A stretch of 64,000 nucleotides of DNA from Sediminibacterium sp. (GCA_030158665.1 JAOASM010000027.1:1-64000); one strand, 5' to 3'. Positions 1-8,922 are shown, numbered from the stretch's first letter. The notes: generated from the sequence alone by a model not told the origin. Translations and numbers: made by a program.

Positions 1-11
1 TCGTTTTAACA

Positions 12-50
12 TAAAAATGCCCCCATTAAGTGTCTAACTTTTTGGGGGCA
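12..50 (-). terminator. Rho-independent terminator of the M20 amidohydrolase gene
   Basis: Read on the minus strand, TGCCCCCA and TGGGGGCA form an 8-bp GC-rich stem (arms at 18-25 and 43-50), followed by a short U-run (complement of the A-run at 13-17). It lies 43 bp past the stop of the minus-strand gene ending at 93. Confidence 0.8.
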
Positions 51-92
51 GTCTACAACCGAGTGGCCTTTTTGTTACGCTTCTTTTATTAA

Positions 93-1553
93 CTAGTCGC
101 GGTAATTTAAAGCCGGTTTAATATCACCCAATAATGCTTTGTATTTGTACTCCCCTTTGGCTTTATTAAATTCTTCTGTTGCTTTTTTAATCAATTCAGG
201 ATTGCTCATTAAATCAATTGCAGTCATTGCCATTGTTTTACTAGCTACCAACATACCCTTAGTGCCAATCTCTGTGCCTCCAGATGCGATTGCTTGCCAG
301 CTATGTGCAGCAGTTCCCGGAACCCAAGTTGCAGCTCTTAGGCCAACAGTGGGCTTTACATAGCTTACATCACCTACATCAGTAGAACCGCTATTGCCTT
401 CGTTGATATAAGTTAATGGTTTTACTTTAGCAGCTGTAGCAATGTCTACTGGAGCAACCATCGTTGGTTGAATTTTTTTAGCAAATGCAATTTCTTCATC
501 TGTATACATGACACCACCTACTTTATCTAAGTTGGCTTGCATTGTTTCAGCAAGGGTTTTATTGATTAACAGGTCGTGTGTGCCACCAATGATATCATAT
601 TTCATTGTAGTACCTGTTCCTAAAGCGGCACCTTCTGCAGCTTTTACCACTCTATCAAAAATTTCTACCACCTCTTTTCTTCTTGGATGGCGCACATAGT
701 AATATACTTCTGCAAAATCAGGAATCACATTAGGTGCTTTACCACCATTTGTGATGACATAGTGAATTCTAGTTTCTTGTGGAATATGCTCACGCATCAT
801 GTTCACCATATTGTCCATCGCTTCCACTGCATCCAATGCAGAACGACCTTGGTCTGGCGCAGCTGCAGCATGTGCAGAGATACCATAAAATTTAAACTTA
901 GCAGATTTATTAGCTAATGCGCTTGTGGTAGTGATGGCGTTTACATCATCAGGATGCCAGTGAATGACCGCATCTAAATTGTTGAATAAACCTTCACGTA
1001 CTAAAAATACTTTTCCGCTACCACCTTCTTCCGCAGGCGTACCATACACTTTAATGGTCCCTTTTAATTTACCAGCAGCGATCAAGTCTTTAATAGCAAT
1101 ACCTGCAGACACACTAGCTGTGCCAAATAAATGGTGTCCACATGCATGACCCGCATTTTTTCCTGCAATGGGATCTCTTTCTGCAGAAGCAGATTGATTG
1201 ATTCCAGGCAATGCGTCAAACTCTGCTAAAATGCCAATCGCAGGACTTCCTGTACCATAAGTGGCTACAAAAGCGGTAGGAATACCTGCAACGCCTGTTT
1301 CAACAGTGAAACCAGCATCTCTTAAATGTTGGATATGCAATGCAGCACTCTTTACTTCTTTGTAACCTACTTCTGCAAAATCCCAGATTTGTAATGCAGT
1401 TTTTTTGTCTGCATTATAAGCGCTGTTCAAGGCATTTAATGCGGCTTCTTTGTTGGCATTGATTTGCGCTGTGGCAGGATCTACTTTTGTTTTCTTTTGT
1501 GCCCATGCGCCAAAAGATAAAAGCATCATTGCTCCAAGGAATAGTTTTTTCAT
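93..1553 (-). CDS. Secreted M20-family amidohydrolase (AbgB-like)
   Basis: The 486-aa protein begins with a signal peptide ending near AWAQ (residue 19), so it probably acts in the periplasm. It has the M20D metallohydrolase pattern: EFDALPG near residue 111, GHACGHH at 135-141, a PAEEGG motif near 173 and an HWHP segment near 198, which supply the metal ligands and catalytic acid. The nearest family I recognise is p-aminobenzoyl-glutamate hydrolase subunit B (AbgB) and related amidohydrolases that cleave N-acyl amino acids; the substrate here is unknown. The ATG at the signal peptide is the natural start. It lies 18 bp downstream of the SDR gene on the same strand, so the two are probably co-transcribed, with a terminator after this gene. 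Confidence 0.85.
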   Translation of the reverse strand: MKKLFLGAMMLLSFGAWAQKKTKVDPATAQINANKEAALNALNSAYNADKKTALQIWDFAEVGYKEVKSAALHIQHLRDAGFTVETGVAGIPTAFVATYGTGSPAIGILAEFDALPGINQSASAERDPIAGKNAGHACGHHLFGTASVSAGIAIKDLIAAGKLKGTIKVYGTPAEEGGSGKVFLVREGLFNNLDAVIHWHPDDVNAITTTSALANKSAKFKFYGISAHAAAAPDQGRSALDAVEAMDNMVNMMREHIPQETRIHYVITNGGKAPNVIPDFAEVYYYVRHPRRKEVVEIFDRVVKAAEGAALGTGTTMKYDIIGGTHDLLINKTLAETMQANLDKVGGVMYTDEEIAFAKKIQPTMVAPVDIATAAKVKPLTYINEGNSGSTDVGDVSYVKPTVGLRAATWVPGTAAHSWQAIASGGTEIGTKGMLVASKTMAMTAIDLMSNPELIKKATEEFNKAKGEYKYKALLGDIKPALNYRD

Positions 1554-1571
1554 CTTGTCGTTTTTAAATCT

Positions 1572-2399
1572 TTATAAAAATAAGTCAGTGTATAAATGAG
1601 CTCCAGGTACTACCGAATAATGTGAGAGATCCGTTACGCCTTCTGCTGCCAAGACTGCTTCGTCAATAAAAGTTTGCCCAGTATATACCAATGGCTTCTT
1701 GGTGACGATAGCATAAGCAGCATCTGCAAGGATAGCCGGCGTGCGACTCATATTTGCTAGTGCCTCTCCTCCTAATAAATTTCTTACAGCCGCTGTATCA
1801 ATGGTCGTGCGAGGCCACAATGCGTTAACAGAAATTTGGTCATCTTTAAATTCTTCTGCCCATCCAAGTGTCATCATACTCATATTGTATTTTGAAATGG
1901 TATAAGCCACATGAGGCCCAAGCCATTTTGGTGCCAGATTAATGGGTGGAGATAAAGTTAAAATATGTGCATGCGTAGATTTTTTCAAATAAGGAAGCGC
2001 GTGTTGAACCACTAAAAATGTACCACGAACATTAATACTATGCATCAAATCAAATCTTTTACTAGGCGTATGTTCTGTATCTGTAAGCTGAATCGCAGAA
2101 GCATTATTGATTAAAATATCCAGGCCGCCAAATTTATCCACGGTTTGCTTTATTGCATTTGCTATTTGTGCTTCATCTCTAATATCTACTTGCACTGCTA
2201 GTGCACCTACGCCCATTGCTTCCACCTCTGCAGCTGCAGAATAAATGGTCCCACCTAAGCGAGGGTCTTCCTCAACCGACTTTGCCGCAATCACAATGTT
2301 GGCGCCAGCTGCAGCTAATTTAAGTGCAATGGCTTTTCCAATCCCCCTGCTCCCACCAGTGATGAATACTGTTTTTCCTAGAAGTGTTTTGTCAGACAT
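1572..2399 (-). CDS. Short-chain dehydrogenase/reductase (HSDL2-like)
   Basis: This 275-aa protein is a classical SDR oxidoreductase. The NAD(P)-binding glycine motif TGGSRGIG is at 14-21, NNAS at 98-101, and the catalytic YTISK (Tyr166, Lys170) follows Ser150. The extended segment after the glycine motif (EEDPRLGGTIYSAA) and the tail resemble the SDR part of hydroxysteroid dehydrogenase-like protein 2, so a lipid-type substrate is possible but not shown. It is probably cytoplasmic, as there is no signal peptide. It sits between gmk (32-bp gap) and the M20 gene (18-bp gap), all on the minus strand, suggesting one transcript. Confidence 0.85.
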   Translation of the reverse strand: MSDKTLLGKTVFITGGSRGIGKAIALKLAAAGANIVIAAKSVEEDPRLGGTIYSAAAEVEAMGVGALAVQVDIRDEAQIANAIKQTVDKFGGLDILINNASAIQLTDTEHTPSKRFDLMHSINVRGTFLVVQHALPYLKKSTHAHILTLSPPINLAPKWLGPHVAYTISKYNMSMMTLGWAEEFKDDQISVNALWPRTTIDTAAVRNLLGGEALANMSRTPAILADAAYAIVTKKPLVYTGQTFIDEAVLAAEGVTDLSHYSVVPGAHLYTDLFL

Positions 2400-2431
2400 T
2401 TTATTTGAGTTTAATTTAAATAAGTTGGATA

Positions 2432-3007
2432 CTATTTTGAAATAAATCCTTGAATCAATGCGGCTGTTTCTTTACAAGCCGTATCCAATATTTCATTTTT
2501 CACGATCGCATTGAATTGATTGCTAAAACTAATTTCGTATTCGGCTTTATCCAATCGCATTTGCATTTTTTCGGGAGACTCGGTATTTCTATTGGCTAAA
2601 CGCTCTTTTAAAACTTCGATAGATGGAGGTAAAATAAAAATAGATAAGGCCTGATTACCCAATTGTTTTTGAATCGCAATAGCACCTTTTACATCAATAT
2701 CTAACACGGGTGTTTTTCCTTGTGCCCAGATGCGATTGAGTTCAGATTTTAAAGTACCATAATACAATCCTTCATACACCATTTCATATTCTAAAAAATC
2801 GTCTTGCTGAATATGTGCTTCAAATGCAGCAGCACTAATAAAATGATAGTCTATGCCATCTTGCTCTGCGCCCCTTGGAGCCCTTGTGGTAGCAGAAACT
2901 GAAAATGCTAGTTGCGGGTAATTGGCCAATAAAAATTGAGTGATAGATGTTTTACCAGCACCAGATGGTGCAGTTAAAATGATGACTTTTTTTTCTTGTT
3001 CTGGCAT
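2432..3007 (-). CDS. gmk: Guanylate kinase
   Basis: The 191-aa protein phosphorylates GMP to GDP with ATP in purine nucleotide salvage and synthesis. The P-loop APSGAGKT is at residues 13-20, followed by the GMP-binding region (TTRAPRGAEQDGIDYHF) and the lid region around RLANRNTESPEKMQMRL. Length is typical for the family. It is the first gene of a minus-strand run gmk-SDR-M20, divergent from the S10 peptidase gene across a 131-bp intergenic region. Confidence 0.97.
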   Translation of the reverse strand: MPEQEKKVIILTAPSGAGKTSITQFLLANYPQLAFSVSATTRAPRGAEQDGIDYHFISAAAFEAHIQQDDFLEYEMVYEGLYYGTLKSELNRIWAQGKTPVLDIDVKGAIAIQKQLGNQALSIFILPPSIEVLKERLANRNTESPEKMQMRLDKAEYEISFSNQFNAIVKNEILDTACKETAALIQGFISK

Positions 3008-3138
3008 GGGACTAAATTAAGCAAATACCATCTAAATAAAGAATAATAAAGATGAAATAGAAAGAACAAATTGGTTGTATATTTAAACCACAAATTGTAG
3101 ATCTTCTAACAACCTTTATACCTAATAACAGATTATTT

Positions 3139-4653
3139 ATGCAAAAACAATTTTTTACTTATTTCTTGCTCCTAATTACAGTGGTTGCCATCGCACAAAA
3201 ACCATCCGAAGAGGGAATGACTAAAACAACTGCCTTCAACAGGGCTTTAAGTTTGGAACAAAAAGCAGAAAAAACGGGTGAAGTAACGATCAAAGGACAA
3301 AAAGTACCCTATAAAGTGACTGCAAGTACACAGCCAGTTTGGGACGAGGAGGGCAAAGCTATCGCTGGACTGTTTTATGTGTATTATGAGCGCACGGATG
3401 TAAGCAATAAAGAAACAAGACCATTGGTGATTTCATTCAATGGCGGACCTGGTACTGCTAGTGTTTGGATGCACTTAGGATATACGGGACCAAAAAAATT
3501 AAAAATAGATGACGAAGGATATCCTATTCAGCCATACGGATTTGAGGACAACCCACAATCTTTATTAGACGTGGCAGACATTGTATATGTAGATCCAGTG
3601 AACACAGGCTTTTCTAGAATCTTAGATAAAGCAACACCGGGTTCTAAGTTTTTTGGCGTAACAGCAGACATCAAATATTTAGCAGACTGGATCAATACTT
3701 TTGTTGGAAGACAAAAGCGTTGGGCATCTCCTAAATTTTTAATTGGAGAAAGTTATGGCACCAATCGTGTATCTGGATTATCATTAGAATTACAAAACAG
3801 ACATTGGATGTTCTTGAATGGGGTGATCTTGGTTTCACCCACCGATCTTGGATTAAAGCGTGATGCAGTATCTAGTGCAGCCTTACGTATCCCTTATATG
3901 GCAGCGACTGCATGGCACCACAAGAAATTAGCAACAGCGTATCAGTCAAAGGAATTGGAAAAATATTTACCAGAAGTCGAAGCTTTTGCTATCAACGAAC
4001 TGATGCCTGCTTTAGCACAAGGTGGTGCATTGCCAGCAGACAAGCGTAAGGCAATGGTACAAAAAATTGCAGGCTATATTGGTTTAAAAGAATCAGTAGT
4101 TGCAGAACAAAATATGGAAGTTCCATTTGATTATTTCTGGAAAGAGTTATTGCGTGATCAAGGAAAAACGGTTGGAAGATTGGATTCAAGATATATTGGT
4201 ATGGATAAAAAAGATGCAGGACAAAAACCAGACTACAATGCAGAGCTATTGTCATGGGAGCATTCTTTTACGCCAGCAATTAATATGTACTTAAGAGATG
4301 AGTTAGGGTACAAAACAGATTTAAACTATTATATTTTTGGTCCAGTACAACCATGGGATAACAGCAACAACAATACAGGTGAGGATTTGCGCATGGCGAT
4401 GATGGAAAACCCTTACTTAAATTTATTAGTGCAATCAGGTTATTACGATGGTGCTTGTGATTATTTTAATGCGAAGTACAATATGTGGCAGATGGATCCA
4501 GCAGGAAAAATTCAAGACAGAATGTTCTGGGAAGGTTACCGTAGCGGACATATGATGTATCTAAGAAAAGAAGATCTATCTACAAGCAATGAACATTTAA
4601 GAACTTTTATCAAAAACAGTATTCCTAAAGAAGGAACTCCTGCAAAGTTTTAG
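3139..4653 (+). CDS. Secreted S10-family serine carboxypeptidase
   Basis: This 504-aa protein carries a signal peptide (roughly residues 1-19, ending VAIAQ). The oxyanion-hole segment FNGGPG is at 100-105, the nucleophile elbow GESYG places Ser205, and DGACDY and GYRSGHMMY near the C-terminus supply the Asp and His of the triad. Family S10 enzymes remove C-terminal amino acids from peptides; a periplasmic peptide-degrading role is the likely function. It stands alone on the plus strand between divergent gmk and convergent murA. Confidence 0.88.
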   Translation: MQKQFFTYFLLLITVVAIAQKPSEEGMTKTTAFNRALSLEQKAEKTGEVTIKGQKVPYKVTASTQPVWDEEGKAIAGLFYVYYERTDVSNKETRPLVISFNGGPGTASVWMHLGYTGPKKLKIDDEGYPIQPYGFEDNPQSLLDVADIVYVDPVNTGFSRILDKATPGSKFFGVTADIKYLADWINTFVGRQKRWASPKFLIGESYGTNRVSGLSLELQNRHWMFLNGVILVSPTDLGLKRDAVSSAALRIPYMAATAWHHKKLATAYQSKELEKYLPEVEAFAINELMPALAQGGALPADKRKAMVQKIAGYIGLKESVVAEQNMEVPFDYFWKELLRDQGKTVGRLDSRYIGMDKKDAGQKPDYNAELLSWEHSFTPAINMYLRDELGYKTDLNYYIFGPVQPWDNSNNNTGEDLRMAMMENPYLNLLVQSGYYDGACDYFNAKYNMWQMDPAGKIQDRMFWEGYRSGHMMYLRKEDLSTSNEHLRTFIKNSIPKEGTPAKF

Positions 4654-4681
4654 TAGCGAACTAAAACTTTCGACAATGATG

Positions 4682-4716
4682 AAGAAAACAATGTATTTTC
4701 TATACATTATTTTCTT
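4682..4716. terminator. AT-rich bidirectional terminator candidate, S10 peptidase/murA
   Basis: AAGAAAACAATGTA (4682-4695) pairs with TACATTATTTTCTT (4703-4716) with a single mismatch around a 7-nt loop. A- and T-runs in the arms could serve both strands. The right arm overlaps the last codons and stop of murA (stop at 4707). No GC-rich core, so confidence is moderate. Confidence 0.45.
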
Positions 4717-6011
4717 ATAATATCTGCACCCAATGCTTGCAAACGGGTATCGATGTATTGATAGCCTCGGTCAATTTGTTCAATATTTTGAATCGTACTT
4801 TTGCCTTCTGCACTTAAGGCAGCAATTAGTAAAGCCTGGCCTGCTCTGATGTCTGGGCTACTCATGGTGATGCCGCGTAAAGGATATTTACGACCAAGAC
4901 CAATGACTGTTGCGCGGTGTGGGTCACATAAAATAATCTGAGCGCCCATGTCAATTAATTTATCTGTAAAGAACAATCTGCTTTCAAACATTTTTTGATG
5001 AATCAATACCGAGCCTCTTGCTTGTGTGGCTGTCACTAAAACAATGCTCAATAAATCGGGTGTAAAACCAGGCCATGGATTGTCATAGATGGTTAAGATA
5101 CCACCATCCATATATGTTTGTATTTCATAGTCCTCTTGAGCAGGAATAAAAATATCATCACCTTGAATTTTAAAATCAATTCCTAGTAAACTAAATTTTT
5201 CTGGAATGATACCAAGGTGTTGCACACCAGCATCTTTAATGGTGATTTCACTTTTTGTCATTGCCGCAAGTCCAATGAAAGAACCAATCTCAATCATGTC
5301 TGGTAAAATACGATGCGCTGTTCCAGATAATTTAGTGACACCTTCAATCGTCAATAAATTACTTCCTATGCCATTAATTTTTGCACCCATGCGATTTAAC
5401 ATGCTACATAGTTGTTGCAAATAGGGTTCACAAGCTGCATTGTAAATAGTCGTGATGCCTTCTGCAAGTACGGCAGCCATAACAATATTTGCTGTACCAG
5501 TTACAGAAGGTTCATCTAATAACATATAGTTACCTGAAAGATGAGGCGCGGTCAATGTAAAACAGGCTAGTTGTTCGTCGTAGGCGTAATCTGCACCTAA
5601 TTTTTGAAAACCAATAATATGCGTATCCAATCTTCTTCTTCCAATTTTATCTCCGCCTGGCTTAGGAAGATACGCTTTTTTAAAGCGAGCTAAGATAGGC
5701 CCAGCAAGCATTACACTTCCTCTTAATCTACCACTCTTGCTCCTGAATGCTTCTGATGCTAAATAGTCTGCGTCAATTTGATCTGCCTGAAAACGATAGA
5801 TGCCTTCTCCTAACTTTTCTACACGCACACCCATTTCATGCAGTAGTTCAATGAGCAAGTTGACATCAACAATATCAGGGATATTAGAAATAGTGACTGG
5901 TTCTGAGGTCAAAACAACTGCAGATAAAATTTGCAATGCTTCATTTTTTGCACCCTGAGGAATGATGGTGCCTTTTAACGCCTTACCACCTCTTACTTCA
6001 AATGAACTCAT
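4707..6011 (-). CDS. murA: UDP-N-acetylglucosamine 1-carboxyvinyltransferase
   Basis: This 434-aa enzyme transfers enolpyruvate from PEP to UDP-GlcNAc, the first committed step of peptidoglycan synthesis in the cytoplasm. The EPSP-synthase fold signature is clear: the start with GGKALKGTIIPQGAKN, the Lys-Asn pair near residues 22-23, and the loop with PGGDKIGRRRLDTH. In that loop the usual catalytic/PEP-adduct Cys (Cys115 in E. coli, motif PGGC) is Asp121. That substitution is the known natural cause of fosfomycin insensitivity in some other MurA enzymes. The gene follows DUF4290 on the same strand but a terminator lies between them, so it probably has its own promoter. Confidence 0.96.
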   Translation of the reverse strand: MSSFEVRGGKALKGTIIPQGAKNEALQILSAVVLTSEPVTISNIPDIVDVNLLIELLHEMGVRVEKLGEGIYRFQADQIDADYLASEAFRSKSGRLRGSVMLAGPILARFKKAYLPKPGGDKIGRRRLDTHIIGFQKLGADYAYDEQLACFTLTAPHLSGNYMLLDEPSVTGTANIVMAAVLAEGITTIYNAACEPYLQQLCSMLNRMGAKINGIGSNLLTIEGVTKLSGTAHRILPDMIEIGSFIGLAAMTKSEITIKDAGVQHLGIIPEKFSLLGIDFKIQGDDIFIPAQEDYEIQTYMDGGILTIYDNPWPGFTPDLLSIVLVTATQARGSVLIHQKMFESRLFFTDKLIDMGAQIILCDPHRATVIGLGRKYPLRGITMSSPDIRAGQALLIAALSAEGKSTIQNIEQIDRGYQYIDTRLQALGADIIRK

Positions 6012-6062
6012 AGGATTAGATTGTATTACGAAAATAAACTTTTTCTGTACGACTTAAATTAA

Positions 6063-6090
6063 AAATCCCATCTTGAATTAGATGGGATTT
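6063..6090 (-). terminator. Terminator after the DUF4290 gene
   Basis: AAATCCCATCT (6063-6073) and AGATGGGATTT (6080-6090) form a perfect 11-bp stem with a 6-nt loop. On the minus strand the stem is followed by TTTTTAATTT. It lies 20 bp past the DUF4290 stop and 52 bp before the murA start. Confidence 0.85.
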
Positions 6091-6109
6091 AAATATTTTT
6101 CAGGAACGA

Positions 6110-6775
6110 TTAAAAACGTTTTTTAAAATTGCGGTTGTTATTATTTCTTCCGCCACCGCCACCAGAATTAGGCCTGTTGCGATTATTCTGCCAACGACCA
6201 CCAGCAGGACGATATTCATCGCGTTCAAAATTTTGATTGCGGTGTTTGATATAAGGGGTGTTGCTAAATTCCAATTCACCACCTGTGATGGCATTTAACT
6301 CACTACGTATGGCATCGTCTTGCACTAATTCTTTGTGCCAGTTACTATATGCCAATTTCATATAGTGTGCAATGGTGTGTGCAAAACCAGTTTTCTTTTC
6401 AGGGTCTTGTTCTGCCATTGCCTTGTCAATCACCAGTTCTAAGTTTTTACCTAAGTGCGCATATTTGATTTTGCGACGAGGGTAAGGCAAAGGATCCGGT
6501 TTTTGCTTATACGTTTCTTTAGTAGGGATTGGATAAGGGCTTTCTACGTCTAATTTGAAGCCACTCATAAAAAATAAGTGATCCCATAATTTATGCTTGT
6601 AGTCTTCGATATTCTTTAATTGTGGGTTTAGGAATCCCATCAACTCAATCACCACTTGGGCTTGTTCTTGTCTTTTTGCTCTATCCTCAATGGTCAATAG
6701 ATGATCCACCATCCTCTGAACGTGACGGCCATACTCTCTCATCCCCATGATGCTTCTTGCTGTATTGTACTCCAT
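6110..6775 (-). CDS. DUF4290 domain protein
   Basis: This 221-aa protein matches a Bacteroidota-restricted family (DUF4290) that begins with an NTARSIMGMREYGRHVQRM-type segment. Its molecular role is unknown. Residues 1 to about 175 are a predicted helical globular domain without a signal peptide. The last ~45 residues are low-complexity, rich in Arg, Asn and Gly (for example RPNSGGGGGRNNNNR), a composition often seen in nucleic-acid-binding tails. The gene is divergent from pheS and has its own terminator. The 64-aa ORF at 6100-6294 in another frame is a shadow of this tail. Confidence 0.85.
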   Translation of the reverse strand: MEYNTARSIMGMREYGRHVQRMVDHLLTIEDRAKRQEQAQVVIELMGFLNPQLKNIEDYKHKLWDHLFFMSGFKLDVESPYPIPTKETYKQKPDPLPYPRRKIKYAHLGKNLELVIDKAMAEQDPEKKTGFAHTIAHYMKLAYSNWHKELVQDDAIRSELNAITGGELEFSNTPYIKHRNQNFERDEYRPAGGRWQNNRNRPNSGGGGGRNNNNRNFKKRF

Positions 6776-6798
6776 GTATATATTACTTCAACGAATAA

Positions 6799-6806
6799 CA
6801 AATGTA
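6799..6806 (-). promoter_or_regulatory. Candidate -7 box for the DUF4290 gene
   Basis: On the minus strand this is TACATTTG, a full match to the Bacteroidota TAnnTTTG box, 23 bp upstream of the DUF4290 ATG. A matching TTG at the -33 position is not evident. Confidence 0.45.
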
Positions 6807-6844
6807 AGGTTTTTTACGGTTTATTTTTTCTTTATCTTCGTTGC

Positions 6845-7882
6845 ATGGAGCAACTATTACAGCAAATAGAAGACATTAAAAAGGAAATCACTGACGCCGA
6901 AGCTGCAAATGCAGCCGCATTGGAGGAGTTTAGAATTAAATACCTGGGAACCAAAGGTTTGGTAAAACAAATCATGGGAGAAATGAAAAATGTTCCGAAT
7001 GAGCAAAAGAAGGAGTTCGGACAGATATTGAATGCATTTAAGATTGTTGCAGAAGAAAAATTTGCGGCATTACAGGCTGGATTAGGGGATAGTGCAGAAG
7101 CTGAAACGGGAATGGATTTTAGTTTACCAGGAGACCCCACTCCGGTAGGAACCAGACATCCATTGAACTTGGTGCGCAATCAAATGGTCTCTATTTTTAA
7201 AAGATTGGGATTTGCAGTGGCAGAAGGACCAGAGATCGAAGATGATTGGCACAATTTCGGTGCGATGAATTTACCAGAAGACCATCCTGCACGTGACATG
7301 CAAGACACATTTTATGTAGAAGAAAAAACCGCAGATCATTCTGCATGGTTATTAAGAACACATACATCAAGTACACAAGCAAGGGTGATGGAATCGCAGA
7401 AGCCACCTATTCGTGTAATTTGTCCAGGACGTGTGTACAGAAACGAAACAATATCAGCAAGAGCGCATTGCTTTTTCCATCAAGTAGAAGGATTGTATAT
7501 CGATGAAAATGTAAGCTTTGCAGATTTAAAACAAACTTTATATTTTTTCGTACAAGAGATGTTTGGTAAAGAAGTGAAAGTGCGTTTTCGTCCAAGTTAT
7601 TTTCCATTCACAGAACCTAGTGCAGAGATGGATATCAGTTGTCAAATTTGCGCAGGTAAGGGATGTAATATTTGTAAGCACACTGGATGGGTAGAGATTT
7701 TAGGATCAGGCATGGTGCATCCAAAAGTGTTAGAGAATTTTGGCATCGATCCTGAAAAGTATACTGGCTTTGCGTTTGGTATGGGTGTAGAAAGAATTGC
7801 ACAATTGAAATACCAAGTCAACGACTTAAGATTATATTCACAAAACGATGTGAGATTCTTACAACAGTTCAAGAGCGTCTAG
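6845..7882 (+). CDS. pheS: Phenylalanine--tRNA ligase alpha subunit
   Basis: The protein charges tRNA-Phe together with PheT, which is not in this window. I place the start at the ATG at 6845 (MEQLLQQIED), giving 345 aa. The ORF track extends 48 codons further upstream, but that part runs into the divergent DUF4290 gene and does not look like PheS. The N-terminal coiled coil (residues about 1-80) precedes the class II catalytic core with GRVYRNETISARAHCFFHQVEG (motif 2) and FGMGVERIAQLKY (motif 3). Four Cys in CQICAGKGCNIC are normal for this PheS type. recO follows after 9 bp, so the two are likely co-transcribed. Confidence 0.96.
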   Translation: MEQLLQQIEDIKKEITDAEAANAAALEEFRIKYLGTKGLVKQIMGEMKNVPNEQKKEFGQILNAFKIVAEEKFAALQAGLGDSAEAETGMDFSLPGDPTPVGTRHPLNLVRNQMVSIFKRLGFAVAEGPEIEDDWHNFGAMNLPEDHPARDMQDTFYVEEKTADHSAWLLRTHTSSTQARVMESQKPPIRVICPGRVYRNETISARAHCFFHQVEGLYIDENVSFADLKQTLYFFVQEMFGKEVKVRFRPSYFPFTEPSAEMDISCQICAGKGCNICKHTGWVEILGSGMVHPKVLENFGIDPEKYTGFAFGMGVERIAQLKYQVNDLRLYSQNDVRFLQQFKSV

Positions 7883-7891
7883 CAAAATCAT

Positions 7892-8626
7892 ATGCTACAC
7901 AACACCAAGGGTATTGTTTTACGTGTGACCAAATATGGCGATACTAGTGTCATCGCTTCTATCTACACAGAACTTTTTGGTTTACAACAATACATTGTTA
8001 AAGGTGTTAGAACTATCAGCAAAAAAGGTGCAAGTAAGGGTGTGTTTTATCAACCTGGTGCCATCTTGCAAATGGAAGCCTATCATTATCCTATGAAAAG
8101 CATGCAGATGGTGAAGGAGGTCAATTGGTCTTATGTCTATCAAAATGTGTATTCGGATGTATTGCGCAATGCAGTAGCTACTTATATTGTAGAGATTTTA
8201 CAACAAACATTGGAACCAGAACCGCATCCTGAATTGTTTTATTTGATCGAAGATACTTTTAAGCAATTGGATAAAGGGGGACCTGGACTAGTAAGTAATT
8301 TGCCAATCTATTTTTTGATTCATTTAAGTCAAACTTTGGGATTTGGATTACAAGGTGTTTACTCCAACGAGACACCCATCTTAGATGTACATGAAGGTAA
8401 TTTTGTTGCGAATAAACCGCTGCATCCTTATTTTTTAGAATCAACAGAGGCGCAAACGGCATCCACTTTTTTAAGTTTACAATTATACAATGAGCTGGAA
8501 ACAATTCATTTAAATGGAGCGCAAAGAAAAAAGATCCTTGAACTATTTCAGTTATCTTTAAGTTGGCACTATAAAAAATTTAGTGAAATCAAGTCGCTGC
8601 CTATCTTACAAGCAGTGCTGCATTAA
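7892..8626 (+). CDS. recO: DNA repair protein RecO
   Basis: The 244-aa protein belongs to the RecFOR pathway that loads RecA on SSB-coated single-stranded DNA. It opens with the N-terminal OB-fold segment (MLHNTKGIVLRVTKYGDTS), followed by the helical domain containing NAVATYIVEILQQTLEPEPHPELFYLI. Length is typical for Bacteroidota RecO. The zinc-finger cysteines found in some RecO proteins are absent, as is common in this phylum. It follows pheS by 9 bp. Confidence 0.93.
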   Translation: MLHNTKGIVLRVTKYGDTSVIASIYTELFGLQQYIVKGVRTISKKGASKGVFYQPGAILQMEAYHYPMKSMQMVKEVNWSYVYQNVYSDVLRNAVATYIVEILQQTLEPEPHPELFYLIEDTFKQLDKGGPGLVSNLPIYFLIHLSQTLGFGLQGVYSNETPILDVHEGNFVANKPLHPYFLESTEAQTASTFLSLQLYNELETIHLNGAQRKKILELFQLSLSWHYKKFSEIKSLPILQAVLH

Positions 8627-8642
8627 AGTTTATCTCCTATTA

Positions 8643-8729
8643 TTAGTCGTTATTCCTTTTGCTATTACGATGTCTGCGCCAAAGGATGATTAAGATTGCG
8701 ATAATGCCGAATAAAATTGGGAATCCCAT
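8643..8729 (-). CDS. Possible 28-aa single-pass membrane protein
   Basis: This small ORF is absent from the supplied track. Translated, it reads MGFPILFGIIAILIILW, then a very basic tail RRHRNSKRNND and TAA. That is one hydrophobic helix of about 14-16 residues followed by positive charges, the pattern of real small membrane proteins. It fills part of the otherwise empty 296-bp gap between recO and hicA. No ribosome-binding site is visible, but that is normal in this phylum. It could be chance; conservation in relatives would decide. Confidence 0.35.
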   Translation of the reverse strand: MGFPILFGIIAILIILWRRHRNSKRNND

Positions 8730-8877
8730 AAGTGTTAATTGTACTTGTAATTTACATTTTTAGTGGAATAATGGCCTACTTCTTTCCTTGTTGCGTATAA
8801 ACCGACAAAATTCACTTACAAAGTCAAGTTATATTCATTTGCGATTCTAAAAGCGCACAAAATGGCAATATAATTTA

Positions 8878-8909
8878 TTGATTTAATGATATATAATTAT
8901 ATATCTTTG
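8878..8909 (+). promoter_or_regulatory. hicAB promoter with overlapping palindromic operator
   Basis: TATCTTTG (8902-8909) matches the TAnnTTTG -7 box, and TTG at 8878-8880 lies 21 nt upstream. A perfect 18-bp palindrome, GATATATAATTATATATC (8888-8905), covers the spacer and enters the -7 box. It is a plausible autoregulatory operator for the HicB antitoxin. Confidence 0.6.
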
Positions 8910-8922
8910 TAAAGTTGATTTT

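Noticed and set aside
6701-6844. 48-codon N-terminal extension of pheS in the ORF track
   Set aside because: It overlaps the divergent DUF4290 gene start and lacks PheS similarity; the ATG at 6845 fits the family.
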